From Crocinitomix catalasitica ATCC 23190 (lineage in GTDB: Bacteria > Bacteroidota > Bacteroidia > Flavobacteriales_D > Crocinitomicaceae), in NCBI RefSeq assembly GCF_000621625.1, contig NZ_JHXV01000019.1:27666-91665 (forward strand): 64,000 nucleotides of DNA, read 5' to 3'. Made by a program: the position numbers and the translations under genes. A model generated the notes under the pieces. It saw nothing but the letters and a program-made list of their open reading frames with translations, was not told the DNA's origin and made no database searches. Below, piece after piece: positions 33,696 through 43,769 of the stretch (its first letter is position 1; each line of letters starts with the position of its first letter).

Positions 33696-34001
33696 TTATT
33701 GAAACTCCTCAACCGTAACCCAGTCTCCTCTTGGAAAATCATGTGGTATACCGCAATCATCTCCATATGCAGGTGTAACCTTTTTTGTCCCTGGAAAATA
33801 ATACTTTGCCGAAATAACTTTACCGCTATCAATTGAGATAAGTTCCTGAGCATTTATTACTGGTAAATCAATATCACCATCACGTAAATATGTAGTTGTA
33901 CAATCACGCACCAATACGACCGATTTTTCTTCTCGTTTTTTACATGAAGTTGTCAATAAAACTGCAATTAATATGAACCCTGTTTTTACCAAATATTTCA
34001 T
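33696..34001 (-). CDS. small lipoprotein, hypothetical
   Basis: 101 residues. The N-terminus YLVKTGFILIAVLLTTSCKK is a lipoprotein signal with the modified Cys at 20. The mature part has two further Cys (RDCTTTY and DDCGIPHDF) and ends GDWVTVEEFQ. No family recognised. It lies 113 bases upstream of the metallo-beta-lactamase gene on the same strand, but no shared function is evident. Confidence 0.7.
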   Translation of the reverse strand: MKYLVKTGFILIAVLLTTSCKKREEKSVVLVRDCTTTYLRDGDIDLPVINAQELISIDSGKVISAKYYFPGTKKVTPAYGDDCGIPHDFPRGDWVTVEEFQ

Positions 34002-34231
34002 TTTTATTCTTTAAATGATCAACAAGTTCATTAAAGTAGAAACACAGTTCTCATACTAGAATTGTTGATCTGTTTTAAGCTTAAACAATTTATGCTATAA
34101 GAAGTTACAAGCGCCCTTCTTATTTTAGTAAAAAATAAACTTTAAAAAACTGTTTTTGAATCATACGCGTCAATCAACGTGAGTTTTGACTTGTATAAAA
34201 AATTGCAGCATAATATTTAAATGTTATCTTC

Positions 34232-35524
34232 TTACTCCTTTATCAAACGCATATTTCTATTGAAGTCAGCATTCGAGATTGAGAACAAATAAATACCTGA
34301 AGGAAGATCACTTATATCAATTGCTTCATTGGCATTCCCTGTTCCGTTTTGCAAACGCGCTCCTTCCATACTATAAATATCATAGTCAAAAGCCGTTGTT
34401 GTTTCAATATAAACATTTCCCTTGGTAGGATTTGGGTAAATATTAAAATCGAACCTTGTTTCTGGCAAGCTCAATTCACAATTCGATGAAAAGAAAAGTG
34501 CATCATCTACATCCGTCCAATTCGCTTCACTCCAACTCACGTCATCAACACTGACACATGTCAAGTCAGGATTATCTGTCGATCTAAAAGAACCAATTAA
34601 TGTGTTTTCACCGTTTCTTAAGTCTAAACTTTTCAAAGCATTATTCCGAATATCCACAGTATTCAATGCTGGATTGGCTGTGAGGTCTAATTCTTCAAGT
34701 CTATTAAAACCGACATAAAGTTTTTCCAATAAAACGGAATTACTCACATCCAATTCAGTTAATTCATTTGCTTCGATGCTCAATTCTATTAAGTTCACCG
34801 CATTAGAAAAATCGATACGACTGATATCGTTTCCATAACAAATAAAGGTTTCTAATAAATCATTGGCAAGGATATCAATTGATGTAATCGACAAGGCAGC
34901 ACATTCTAAAAAAACTAAATTAGGGTTCTCACTTAAATCAAGTGAAGTAATTAGGTTTCCAGTACATGTAAGCTCCGTTAAATTAGGATTCGCTAAAAGA
35001 TTCAACTCTGTTAAACCATTCCCAACTACAAAAAGTTCTTCAAGCAGCACGTTATTGGTAAGGTTGAGACTCCTTATATCATTGTATCCACAACTAAGAT
35101 ATTTTAATGCCAAACAATCGTCCACGTCAAGGGCAGTTAAACCAATGAATTCGCATTGCAAATCCTCTAAATTAACATTGCTACTCAGGTCCAAGCTAGA
35201 TAAGTTGGTCATGTCACAATTCAAGACCTCAAGATTAACATTGTGAGAGAGATCTATTTCCGTTAAAGGATTTGCTGAACAGTTCAAATTTCTTAAAGCA
35301 GTGAAATACTTAATTCCAGTTAGGTCAGCAATATCCAGCGCAAAAATCTCCAACGATGTGATACCTGCTACTTCGCTAATTATAAGCGAATCATCCAAAG
35401 GAGCGACATCATAACCCATATCGATCATGGCTTGCTCAAAATTATCATCAGGCATTAATGCTTTTTGAGAAAAAGAGGTATTCACTACGGCAATTCCGAA
35501 AAAGAAGGCAAAATAAAATTTCAT
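34232..35524 (-). CDS. leucine-rich repeat secreted protein with T9SS type A tail
   Basis: 430 residues: signal peptide (FYFAFFFGIAVVNTSFSQ), a short helical cap (PDDNFEQAMIDMGYD), about twelve leucine-rich repeats of roughly 21 residues (about 60-330, e.g. LNCSANPLTEIDLSHNVNLEVLNCDMTNLSSLDLSSN), a linker, and a sorting domain (FNIYPNPTKGNVYIET...PSGIYLFSISNADFNRNMRLIKE). The internalin-like LRR with Cys at fixed positions suggests protein binding at the cell surface. The ligand cannot be predicted. Confidence 0.9.
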   Translation of the reverse strand: MKFYFAFFFGIAVVNTSFSQKALMPDDNFEQAMIDMGYDVAPLDDSLIISEVAGITSLEIFALDIADLTGIKYFTALRNLNCSANPLTEIDLSHNVNLEVLNCDMTNLSSLDLSSNVNLEDLQCEFIGLTALDVDDCLALKYLSCGYNDIRSLNLTNNVLLEELFVVGNGLTELNLLANPNLTELTCTGNLITSLDLSENPNLVFLECAALSITSIDILANDLLETFICYGNDISRIDFSNAVNLIELSIEANELTELDVSNSVLLEKLYVGFNRLEELDLTANPALNTVDIRNNALKSLDLRNGENTLIGSFRSTDNPDLTCVSVDDVSWSEANWTDVDDALFFSSNCELSLPETRFDFNIYPNPTKGNVYIETTTAFDYDIYSMEGARLQNGTGNANEAIDISDLPSGIYLFSISNADFNRNMRLIKE

Positions 35525-35737
35525 AATAATAGTTTTAGTTTAGATCGAATACAACGGTGTTTAAAAAAGGTTGCCCCGATTTATTTCACCAAAAAAACAC
35601 GATAAAGATCGAAAAAACCGTCAACTAGCGCAGCATATACGTTCATGAGTTGCAAAAAGCCACTTTACTCAATTTCAGCAATTTTTAACACGTCTAAAAG
35701 TTCAAAACATCCAGATTTATACGATTGACCAATAAAC

Positions 35738-36979
35738 TTAAACAGCTTTAAATATATTGATGGCATTATGACCACCAAAGCCAAAAGAATTACTCATTGC
35801 CACATTCACTTCATGGTCAATTGCTTCTTGAATAACAATTGGCATATTAGCAGGAATAGCAGGATCAATTTTCGTTGTATTAATCGTTGGTGGAATGATA
35901 TTATGTTGAATAGATTTGATACACAAAATAGCTTCAACCGCTCCAGCAGCACCTAAAAGGTGACCTGTCATTGACTTGGTTGCACTTATTTTTAAATTTT
36001 CATATTGATCCTTAAAAATAGACCTAACCGCGTTAATTTCGCTTAAATCACCAACCGGTGTTGAAGTTGCATGCGTATTCAAATAATTCACATCCGAAGC
36101 GTTTAATTTCGCTTCTTTTAAACCTAATTCCATTGCTTTTGCTGCGCCTACACCTTCTGGATGCGTAGATGAAATATGATAAGCATCTGCAGTCATAGCA
36201 GCACCAACTACCTCAGCATAAATCTTTGCTCCACGTTTTTTAGCGTGTTCATATTCTTCAAGAATTAATGCTCCAGCACCTTCACCCATCACAAATCCGT
36301 CTCTATCCACATCAAAAGGACGAGATGCACCTTGCGGATCATCCATTCGCGTTGACATTGCTTTCATAGCAGTAAAACCACCAATAGAAGCTTCAGTAAT
36401 TGGCGATTCAGAACCTCCAGTTACAATCACTTTTGCCTTATCTAAACGAATATAATTAAAGGCATCCATAATGGCAGAATTTGAAGATGCACAAGCTGAA
36501 ACCGTCGTATAATTGATCCCCATCAAACCAAATTTGATAGAAATCATTCCAGATGCCATATTCGATATTAGCCTTGGAATAAGAAAAGGACTAAAACGTG
36601 GCACTTTTCCATTCGCTGCATATTCTAACACTTCACTTTCAAACGTCTGCAAACCACCTTGACCAGTTCCCCAAATCACACCTAAATCATAAGGAGACAT
36701 TCCCGTTACATCAAGTCCAGCATCAATCATTGCTCCACTTGCGGCATATAAAGCATACTGTGTAAACAAATCACTACGTTTGATTTGATTTCTATCCAAA
36801 TAAATTGTTGGATCATAATCTTTTAAAGCACAAGCAAAATTGGTTTTAAATAAAGAGGTATCAAACCTTGTAATCTTAGCCGCGCCACTTTTACCTGCGA
36901 TGGCATTTGCCCAAAATTCATCAACCGTATTTCCAATTGGCGTAAGTGCTCCTAAACCTGTAATTACTACCCTTTTCAT
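35738..36979 (-). CDS. fabF: beta-ketoacyl-ACP synthase II family protein
   Basis: 413 residues from the ATG at 36979, which gives the family's usual start MKRVVITGLGALTPIG; the frame is open 37 codons further but those residues are not family-like. The catalytic Cys163 is in VSACASS, the two His lie in NTHATSTPVGD and KSMTGHLLGAAGA, and SFGFGGHN closes the site. Condenses malonyl-ACP with acyl-ACP in fatty acid elongation. acpP, which commonly sits beside fabF, is absent here, so this may be a second, specialised copy. Confidence 0.92.
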   Translation of the reverse strand: MKRVVITGLGALTPIGNTVDEFWANAIAGKSGAAKITRFDTSLFKTNFACALKDYDPTIYLDRNQIKRSDLFTQYALYAASGAMIDAGLDVTGMSPYDLGVIWGTGQGGLQTFESEVLEYAANGKVPRFSPFLIPRLISNMASGMISIKFGLMGINYTTVSACASSNSAIMDAFNYIRLDKAKVIVTGGSESPITEASIGGFTAMKAMSTRMDDPQGASRPFDVDRDGFVMGEGAGALILEEYEHAKKRGAKIYAEVVGAAMTADAYHISSTHPEGVGAAKAMELGLKEAKLNASDVNYLNTHATSTPVGDLSEINAVRSIFKDQYENLKISATKSMTGHLLGAAGAVEAILCIKSIQHNIIPPTINTTKIDPAIPANMPIVIQEAIDHEVNVAMSNSFGFGGHNAINIFKAV

Positions 36980-37261
36980 ATCTTTATTTTTAAACTTCTT
37001 AAATCTATATATTCTGAATAAAAACCTCGAATTAATTTTCAAAAGATAGAAAATTAATTCTGGTTTCATCAATCGACTACTCCATTTCAATAATAGAATT
37101 ATCTATCTTGAACGATCAGACAAAGATCACGAAATTTTCTTTAAAGCAAGTAAAAATGATGCACAGGTAAAAAGAAAACCACCGATTATTAAGCTAATAA
37201 AATGATTTATAGCAATTGCATTAAAAGTAATTTCTGCGAAAATTGATATATTGCCAGCCCG

Positions 37262-40114
37262 ATGCATAAACTACAATTCTTTTTACTTTTCATATTTTCA
37301 TCACTTTACGTCCTCGGACAAGAGCCTGCATTTTTCACTATTGGAAAAGATGAATTAAGAAATACAGACATCTATTCAATTTTCAACGACATTGAAACAG
37401 GCATATTATACACGGGTACAAACGATGGTGTTTACAGATATGACCAAGGAACATTTCAAAAAATTCCTTTCGTAAAAAACACACTAGGCACATCATTCTT
37501 TGATATTCGTAAAAGTCCTATTACCGGAAAATTATTTTGCTCGAATTTAAATGGTCAAATTTTCACAATAGAATCTGACAGCATTAAACTATTCTTCGAT
37601 GATAAAACGAAAACAGGGCGGTACTTCAAATACTTTTTTCAGGGAGACCAAATTATTGCGATGTCCGATTATAAAATTAGTTTTTTAGACGATTCGGGAA
37701 AATCAACTGCTCCTTCATTAAACAATGCAACTGGCATCTGGAGTAATTATGTTCAATTCGACCAGCAAGATATTTTCTTTAACGATTCAAAAAAATCAGC
37801 AATGTTAATATTGAAGGATGGAAAAATAAAGCCTTTGTATGAGCAGCAATATCAAGACAACAATGATCCTATAGACATTAATTTCCTTAAACTATACACA
37901 TTAGGATCCAACAGAATTGGCGTCAATTCAAAATGGTCATTGATTTTTCTTGACGATACATTAAAAGTCAATTATAAAAAAGAATTAAATGAGCGTTTTT
38001 ATAAAATAGATGAACATACTCTAGTCGGAATGAACGCTAAAAATAGCGCGCGTATATTGAAGTTAATTGATGGCACAATACAAGAAACGAATAAATTTTA
38101 TAGAGATTGTTTTGTATCCACCATGCATAAAGATGAGCGCGGTATAATATATTTTGGCACTTTTGGCGAAGGCATTCGTGTGATCCCCAATTTAGAGAAC
38201 AAAAAAATAATAACCACTCAAACAATTTTAAAAATTACAGCATCACCAACGAATGAGGTGTATATGTTGAATGCAGAGAATGAAATCTATAAAATATCAA
38301 ATGAGCAACTTATCAAAACGTCGTTAACATCTCGAAGTAAAAGAGGTATCTATTATTACCGCAATAATTTCAATTCAGCCCCTGTATTCCCAATTGACAA
38401 TTGTCCAATATCCGCCATAGCTAGCTACAACATTAAAGACTTTGAGCCCATTGATAAAAACAATTTTTTAACTGTAGAATTTGGAGGAATTTACCTCATA
38501 GATATTAAAAATCAAAGATTAGACCTTATCAACAGAACCGTACTTAAAGGTTCAGATCGTTTTACCGCCGTCTCCTTTTCTAAAGAGGATAGTATGGTTT
38601 ATTATTCCACTAATAAAGGAGTATTTAGAGGTAAAATATTTACCAACGAAATCAAGACATATAGATTTAATGACGAAAAATTTGCGGCCAATAGTTTAAT
38701 TTTTGCAAACGATCAATTTATTTGCGGCACCAAAAGAAATGGCGTCATGTTTTTTGAGAATGACTCCATGGTATCCCGTTTATGCGAAACAAACGGTTTA
38801 CATTCTGACATTGTAAAAAAGATTGCCAAAATTGGTAATCACTTAGTTATCCTCACAAAAGCGGATTTACAGGTTTATGATTTGGTAAAAAAGAAATTTT
38901 TAATGTTGAGTCCAACCGCAGGTGTTTTTCCTACCTCGGTCATAGATTTTGTATGCAGTGACGATCTTTTATGGTTAGCTGAAAAAAATGCTATTTATTC
39001 GGTAAATCTGAATCAATTGAATCAGATTCCGCCATTAATTAAACTCAATATCGTAGAAACTAAAACGAATGATCGTCTGCTCAACATATTCAGCGATACC
39101 ATATTTGAATTTACAGAAAACAACTTAACCGTTCAATTTGATTACCGCGATTTCCTCAACCGCGACCAGGCTAAAATTTATTATCAACTTGAAGGTTTAG
39201 ACACAAATTGGCGAGCGATTCCAGTAACAAAAAATGAAATCGTTTACCCTTATATCAAAAGTGGAAATTATCGCTTAAAGATGAAATTAATCTTAGACGA
39301 TGTGCTACTCGACTCGACAGAATACAGGTTCATTATTAAAACTCCCTATTGGCAAAAATGGTGGTTTTATCTACTTATAATAGCAAGTATATTATTTGTA
39401 ACTTGGTATATCTATAGAATAAGGATCAATTATTTAATTCGTAAAATCAATATCAAGCACGAATTAGACAATTCGAAATTAACGGCTATACGTTCACAAA
39501 TGAATCCACACTTTATTTTTAATACGCTCAATTCAATTCAGCATCTTGTATTAAGTGGCGATAAAGAAAGTTCTTATAGTTCGATCAACAAATTCGCCAG
39601 TCTGATTCGAAAAACATTAGATTATTCAGAAATAGACACCCTTTCACTTGCTGAAGAAATTTCATTGATGGAGGTTTATTTATCGCTAGAAAAATTAAGA
39701 TTCAAAGAAAATTTCAACTTTACGATCACTCCACCTGAAGACACTAAAATTCAGATTCCAACCATGCTTATTCAACCCTTTATTGAGAACGCAATTGTAC
39801 ATGGATTACTGCATAAAAGTGGTAATAAAAAACTGAATATAAAATTCGAATTACAAACTTCATTAATTTGCACCATAGAGGATAACGGAATTGGTTATGA
39901 AGCAGCTAAAACGATTAAGAAAAGACAAACAGGCAATCATAAATCATTCTCATTGGATGCCATTAAGCGAAGATTTGAGATATTAAATGATTATTACGAA
40001 ACAGAATTGGGTTATAAATACGAACAATTAAAACCACAAAGTGACGAAGATATTATGACCCGAGTTACAATTCGAATACCAATTGGTGTTGGTCGTCAAA
40101 AAAACCTGTCCTAG
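37262..40114 (+). CDS. two-component propeller sensor histidine kinase (LytS/His_kinase type)
   Basis: 950 residues. Signal/anchor at the N-terminus, then an extracytoplasmic beta-propeller built from two-component regulator repeats (about 22-620, e.g. GILYTGTNDGVYRYD), a Y_Y_Y-type Ig domain (about 635-715), and one membrane span (WWFYLLIIASILFVTWYIYRI, about 696-720). The cytoplasmic kinase follows with H750 in QMNPHFIFNTLNSIQHL, an N box PFIENAIVHGLLH and a G box DNGIGYE. Followed after 47 bases by a LytTR response regulator, its evident partner. Architecture resembles sensors for extracellular glycans, but no utilisation genes are adjacent. Confidence 0.92.
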   Translation: MHKLQFFLLFIFSSLYVLGQEPAFFTIGKDELRNTDIYSIFNDIETGILYTGTNDGVYRYDQGTFQKIPFVKNTLGTSFFDIRKSPITGKLFCSNLNGQIFTIESDSIKLFFDDKTKTGRYFKYFFQGDQIIAMSDYKISFLDDSGKSTAPSLNNATGIWSNYVQFDQQDIFFNDSKKSAMLILKDGKIKPLYEQQYQDNNDPIDINFLKLYTLGSNRIGVNSKWSLIFLDDTLKVNYKKELNERFYKIDEHTLVGMNAKNSARILKLIDGTIQETNKFYRDCFVSTMHKDERGIIYFGTFGEGIRVIPNLENKKIITTQTILKITASPTNEVYMLNAENEIYKISNEQLIKTSLTSRSKRGIYYYRNNFNSAPVFPIDNCPISAIASYNIKDFEPIDKNNFLTVEFGGIYLIDIKNQRLDLINRTVLKGSDRFTAVSFSKEDSMVYYSTNKGVFRGKIFTNEIKTYRFNDEKFAANSLIFANDQFICGTKRNGVMFFENDSMVSRLCETNGLHSDIVKKIAKIGNHLVILTKADLQVYDLVKKKFLMLSPTAGVFPTSVIDFVCSDDLLWLAEKNAIYSVNLNQLNQIPPLIKLNIVETKTNDRLLNIFSDTIFEFTENNLTVQFDYRDFLNRDQAKIYYQLEGLDTNWRAIPVTKNEIVYPYIKSGNYRLKMKLILDDVLLDSTEYRFIIKTPYWQKWWFYLLIIASILFVTWYIYRIRINYLIRKINIKHELDNSKLTAIRSQMNPHFIFNTLNSIQHLVLSGDKESSYSSINKFASLIRKTLDYSEIDTLSLAEEISLMEVYLSLEKLRFKENFNFTITPPEDTKIQIPTMLIQPFIENAIVHGLLHKSGNKKLNIKFELQTSLICTIEDNGIGYEAAKTIKKRQTGNHKSFSLDAIKRRFEILNDYYETELGYKYEQLKPQSDEDIMTRVTIRIPIGVGRQKNLS

Positions 40115-40148
40115 TTAAAACACTTCTTAAAGTCAATGTCCTATAATT

Positions 40149-40156
40149 TAAATTTA
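40149..40156 (+). promoter_or_regulatory. possible -7 element before the response regulator
   Basis: TAAATTTA (seven of eight matches to TAnnTTTG) ends five bases before the ATG at 40162; may allow separate expression from the kinase. Confidence 0.3.
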
Positions 40157-40161
40157 CGCTT

Positions 40162-40887
40162 ATGAAAATTATAATTATCGACGACGAATTTGGAGCGCGA
40201 GAAATTCTAGAGCGATTGATTCTGAGTTATCATCCTTCGCATGAGGTTGTAGGGAAGTTTGAAGATTTACCGAAAGGGGTTGAAGGAATTAAATCACTTG
40301 CTCCAGATTTGGTGTTTTTAGACATGATGATGCCTGGTTATGCGGGCTATGAAATTGTCGATTTTTTTGATGAGATAAATTTCAAAATTGTATTCGTTAC
40401 TGCCTACAACCATTTTGCTATTACCGCGTTCGAACTTTCTGCCATTGATTATATTTTAAAACCTATTGAACTTGAACGTTTGCAGATTGCGATGACAAAA
40501 GTTGAAGAAAGTTTAGCTGTTGATTTGTATAAAACTAAATTGGACGCACTGTCGAATACTTTGCGAAAATCTGAACAAAAGATCAGTTATATTAATAAGG
40601 GGTATCGCGAATATTTATTAATTGAAGACATTGTTTCTCTAGAAGCAAATGGTGCTTATACAAAAGTCTTTTCTACGAGCAAGGAGCCTATTATAATCTC
40701 AAAAAACATCAAACGATTCGAGGAAGAATTCGAAGACTTCCCTTCATTAATGCGTGTACATCGATCATGGATTATCAATACTGATCACATCATTAAAGTA
40801 TCAAAATCAGACTTTACGGTGATATTAGTGAACGACCAAAAAGCCAAACTTTCACGCAAAGCGTTAAAAGAATTATTCCCAGCTTAA
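40162..40887 (+). CDS. LytTR-family response regulator
   Basis: 241 residues. Receiver domain 1-120 with acidic D7/D8, phospho-acceptor D54 in LVFLDMMMPG and the Lys in YILKPIE. LytTR DNA-binding domain about 138-240 (YLLIEDIVSLEANGAYTKVFST...RVHRSWIINTDHI). Target genes are not visible; the pair is followed by a Gfo/Idh/MocA gene 116 bases downstream, which could be regulated. Confidence 0.95.
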   Translation: MKIIIIDDEFGAREILERLILSYHPSHEVVGKFEDLPKGVEGIKSLAPDLVFLDMMMPGYAGYEIVDFFDEINFKIVFVTAYNHFAITAFELSAIDYILKPIELERLQIAMTKVEESLAVDLYKTKLDALSNTLRKSEQKISYINKGYREYLLIEDIVSLEANGAYTKVFSTSKEPIIISKNIKRFEEEFEDFPSLMRVHRSWIINTDHIIKVSKSDFTVILVNDQKAKLSRKALKELFPA

Positions 40888-41003
40888 CTTGTTCGTCAAA
40901 AAAAACTGTTGTACGTTAAGCTTTTCAAAACTTCTTTAACTCCTCAGACAACTATGTAAAAATCAATTTAGTATCTATGAAAACGAATTGATAATAATGC
41001 ATA

Positions 41004-42047
41004 ATGATTAAGAGGTTGATTGAGATCACAAAAAACAAAAGAAAACAAAGGTTTTTAAGATCGGGCTATACAGAAAAATATGCCTTTATTGGAATTGGTC
41101 AACATAGCATTAATAATTTGTATCCTATTCTAAATTATTTAAGATTAGACTTAAAGTATATCGTAACCAAAGGAAGTAAAAATGCAAATTTAGTCAATGC
41201 GCATTTCCGAGGGGTTATTGGCACAAATAACCTATCGATTGTACTTTCCGACCCCGAAATAAAGGGTGTATTTATATCTACAGTCCCATCTGCACATTTT
41301 GAATTAATTAAAAAAGTACTCGAAGCGGGTAAAGCTGTTTTTGTTGAGAAGCCACCATGTGCAAACTTGGTGGAATTAAAACAGCTAATTGAAATTGAAA
41401 ATAAAACCAATCAATTTTGTCTTATAGGATTGCAAAAACAATATGCTCCAAGTTATCAAAGCTTAAAAAATAAAAAGCTTAAAAATGTTTCTTACAATTA
41501 TCGATATGTAACAGGAGACTACCCAGAGGGAGATTTATTAACGGAGATATTCATTCATCCGCTTTCGCTTATCATCTTCCTTTTTGGCGATATAAAACAA
41601 TCAAATATCAAGGTTGTAAAAACACAAAAATCAGCTACAACAATATTTTTGCATTTAGAACATAATGATGGGAATGTTGGATCTATAGAATTATCAACAA
41701 ATTATTCATGGGAGTATCCAACGGAAAAACTAATTGTAAATATGAAAAATGAAATCTGTGAAATTAACAATACAGAGGCACTCATTTCGTACGAAAAAAA
41801 GGGAACCATTCTCAACATCCCAAAGGAGAAAATTTTTAAATCAAGCCAAATAATATCACGCATAAATCACCGAAATAATTTTATTCCCACACTCGAAAAC
41901 AATCAACTTTATAATTCAGGATATTACGCTCAAATTAAGTGTTTCGCTGAAATTTTAGAAAACAAAAAGGGAGTCAACCATTCCTCTTTAAAAAGCTGTG
42001 TTGAACTATATGAAATAATTAAAGAAATAAGAAGGACGCTAGAATAA
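41004..42047 (+). CDS. Gfo/Idh/MocA family oxidoreductase
   Basis: 347 residues. An N-terminal Rossmann fold begins unusually late, after about 25 basic residues: YAFIGIGQHSINNLYPIL (dinucleotide loop GxGxxS-like), then VFISTVPSAHFELIKKVLEAGKAVFVEKPPCANL with the EKP signature. The C-terminal domain (130-340) is beta-rich. These enzymes oxidise or rearrange sugars or inositols using NAD(P). The catalytic His/Lys pair cannot be assigned confidently. Together with the radical SAM gene downstream it may belong to a small biosynthetic unit. Confidence 0.85.
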   Translation: MIKRLIEITKNKRKQRFLRSGYTEKYAFIGIGQHSINNLYPILNYLRLDLKYIVTKGSKNANLVNAHFRGVIGTNNLSIVLSDPEIKGVFISTVPSAHFELIKKVLEAGKAVFVEKPPCANLVELKQLIEIENKTNQFCLIGLQKQYAPSYQSLKNKKLKNVSYNYRYVTGDYPEGDLLTEIFIHPLSLIIFLFGDIKQSNIKVVKTQKSATTIFLHLEHNDGNVGSIELSTNYSWEYPTEKLIVNMKNEICEINNTEALISYEKKGTILNIPKEKIFKSSQIISRINHRNNFIPTLENNQLYNSGYYAQIKCFAEILENKKGVNHSSLKSCVELYEIIKEIRRTLE

Positions 42048-42368
42048 TTCAAATTTAAAGCGACCATTTAAACCAAAATCAATTTTAATGCATACGATTT
42101 TGTAAAACCAATTTTCACTGGTAATAGAATTGTATTGCTCAAAATAAAAAATGAAAAGCTGAAAAAGCTACAATTTAAATACGCAGTATAACGAGGCCTT
42201 TTATCAGACGTTAGCTATCAATAGCATACTGCACAGCTTGAAACTAAGCGATTATTCACTTGCTTGAATAAGTGTAAGTGAATAATCATCCTTTCATGCA
42301 TAAACCCTAAAAAAGTAACAGTACCTCACATAAGTGATACTGGATGAATATGCAAAAAAACTAACGCA
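42048..42368. other. non-coding gap with hairpin
   Basis: No gene seen. The gap contains a perfect 12-bp inverted repeat at 42250-42287 and otherwise AT-rich unique sequence. Confidence 0.55.
42250..42287. promoter_or_regulatory. 12-bp perfect inverted repeat upstream of the radical SAM gene
   Basis: GATTATTCACTT (42250-42261) and AAGTGAATAATC (42276-42287) flank a 14-base loop containing a third half-like AATAAGTG. It ends 81 bases before the ATG. No T-run follows, so an operator or leader hairpin is more likely than a terminator. Confidence 0.6.
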
Positions 42369-43589
42369 ATGTACAGTAAAATTGACTACCTAAAAAGAGG
42401 ATTAAGATTTGTAAACAATGTAAGTAGACCATCTAAAAAAAAATTAAGTACACTGATGATTTATGGGACAGAATTATGCGACTCGGGTTGCAAACACTGT
42501 CTGATTTGGGCCAAGCGCCCAGTAGTGCATCTATCTTACAAAAAGATCCTTGAGATTATGCAAAGTAAATGTGTCAATAAGGACACAATTATTGGATTAG
42601 AGGGAGGAGAATTCCTCTTACACCCCGACGCGAATAAGATATTGGAATGGTTTAAGAACAATCATCCAAATTTTGATTTATTAACCAATTGTCTGAAACC
42701 GGATAATGTAATAGACTGCGTTAAAAAATTCACACCAAAACGTTTGTTTGTATCACTTGATGGCAATAGAGAAACGTATAAATACATGCGAGGAAAAGAT
42801 GGATATGATGATGTTCTAAAAGTTATTGAAGCTTGCAAAGATTGTTGTCCAATTTCAGTTATGTTTACTTTATCACCTTATAATAACTTTGCTGATTTAG
42901 ACCATGTGATTGAGGTTTGCAAGAATTATGGAATTGACGTTCGAATTGGTGTTTACAATGATATCGAATTTTTTGACACTATTGAAAAAGCACATGAAAC
43001 TGATATTTCGGCTTGTTTGGATAACGAAAAATTAACCTTTAAAAAGGTTAAAGAAGAATTGAAGCAAAAATCTGAAGAGAAAAAGCAGTTTTTGAACAAG
43101 AGTCAGTACGAGAAAATATCCATTCCAAAACACAATCTTTCTGGTCAATCAATCATTACAGAATTTCAAAAACTCATCCCAAATGCGGTGAAAGAAACTT
43201 CTGAAAACTTTGATTTTCTTTTACTTTATGACGATTGGAGAAAGAAACACACAAACTTAAAATGTTATAGTATTCTTGATAGCGCTGTAGTTCATCCGAA
43301 TGGTGATGTACCTATTTGTCAGAACTTAGGATTAAAACTAGGAAATGTTCATGCCAATAGTTTGGATGAAATTTTCAATTCAGTTGCGACCCAACAAACA
43401 CAAAAGAAGTATGTTCATAATTGCAATCAATGTTGGATTAATTTTCACCGTAAATATGATATCGTCATGCTCAGAACTTTAGAAAAATACTTTCCTAAAC
43501 GGATCATAGAAGTCATTTATGGTAAATATCGTTGGTCATTTGACGAAAAGTTGACTTATAAGGAATATATGAAAAAGTATGAAGCGTGA
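42369..43589 (+). CDS. radical SAM protein with SPASM-like tail
   Basis: 406 residues. The radical SAM motif is CDSGCKHC (CxxxCxxC, about 38-45), binding the 4Fe-4S cluster that cleaves SAM. Next comes LEGGEFLLHPD, the GGE-type SAM-binding strand, and LFVSLDGNRETYKYMRG. The C-terminal part contains further Cys: LKCYSILDSAVVHPNGDVPICQN and HNCNQCW, a SPASM-like auxiliary cluster arrangement. Such proteins modify peptides or small metabolites. No precursor peptide was recognised next to it. A strong terminator follows. Confidence 0.88.
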   Translation: MYSKIDYLKRGLRFVNNVSRPSKKKLSTLMIYGTELCDSGCKHCLIWAKRPVVHLSYKKILEIMQSKCVNKDTIIGLEGGEFLLHPDANKILEWFKNNHPNFDLLTNCLKPDNVIDCVKKFTPKRLFVSLDGNRETYKYMRGKDGYDDVLKVIEACKDCCPISVMFTLSPYNNFADLDHVIEVCKNYGIDVRIGVYNDIEFFDTIEKAHETDISACLDNEKLTFKKVKEELKQKSEEKKQFLNKSQYEKISIPKHNLSGQSIITEFQKLIPNAVKETSENFDFLLLYDDWRKKHTNLKCYSILDSAVVHPNGDVPICQNLGLKLGNVHANSLDEIFNSVATQQTQKKYVHNCNQCWINFHRKYDIVMLRTLEKYFPKRIIEVIYGKYRWSFDEKLTYKEYMKKYEA

Positions 43590-43734
43590 TTTTCTTTAAA
43601 CCATGAGAACTTATTCAAGGGTTAGCTCGTGAAATAGTCCGATTTGCACTGACTCCTTAAAAAACAATGTCATTCATAAAAACCATTCTAGTATTCCCTG
43701 AATAGCGTTGACATTTGTAAAACAATTGCAACTA

Positions 43735-43769
43735 ATGTAGCGAACCCCTTATGTTCGCTGCATTTTTTT
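43735..43769 (+). terminator. terminator after the radical SAM gene
   Basis: ATGTAGCGAAC (43735-43745) pairs with GTTCGCTGCAT (43753-43763) with one wobble, followed by seven T. The T-run overlaps the stop codon of the convergent DUF1456 gene. Confidence 0.88.

Noticed and set aside
37020..37090. Extended N-terminus of fabF beyond the ATG at 36979
   Set aside because: The extra residues are not family-like, while MKRVVITGLGALTPIG is the standard FabF start.
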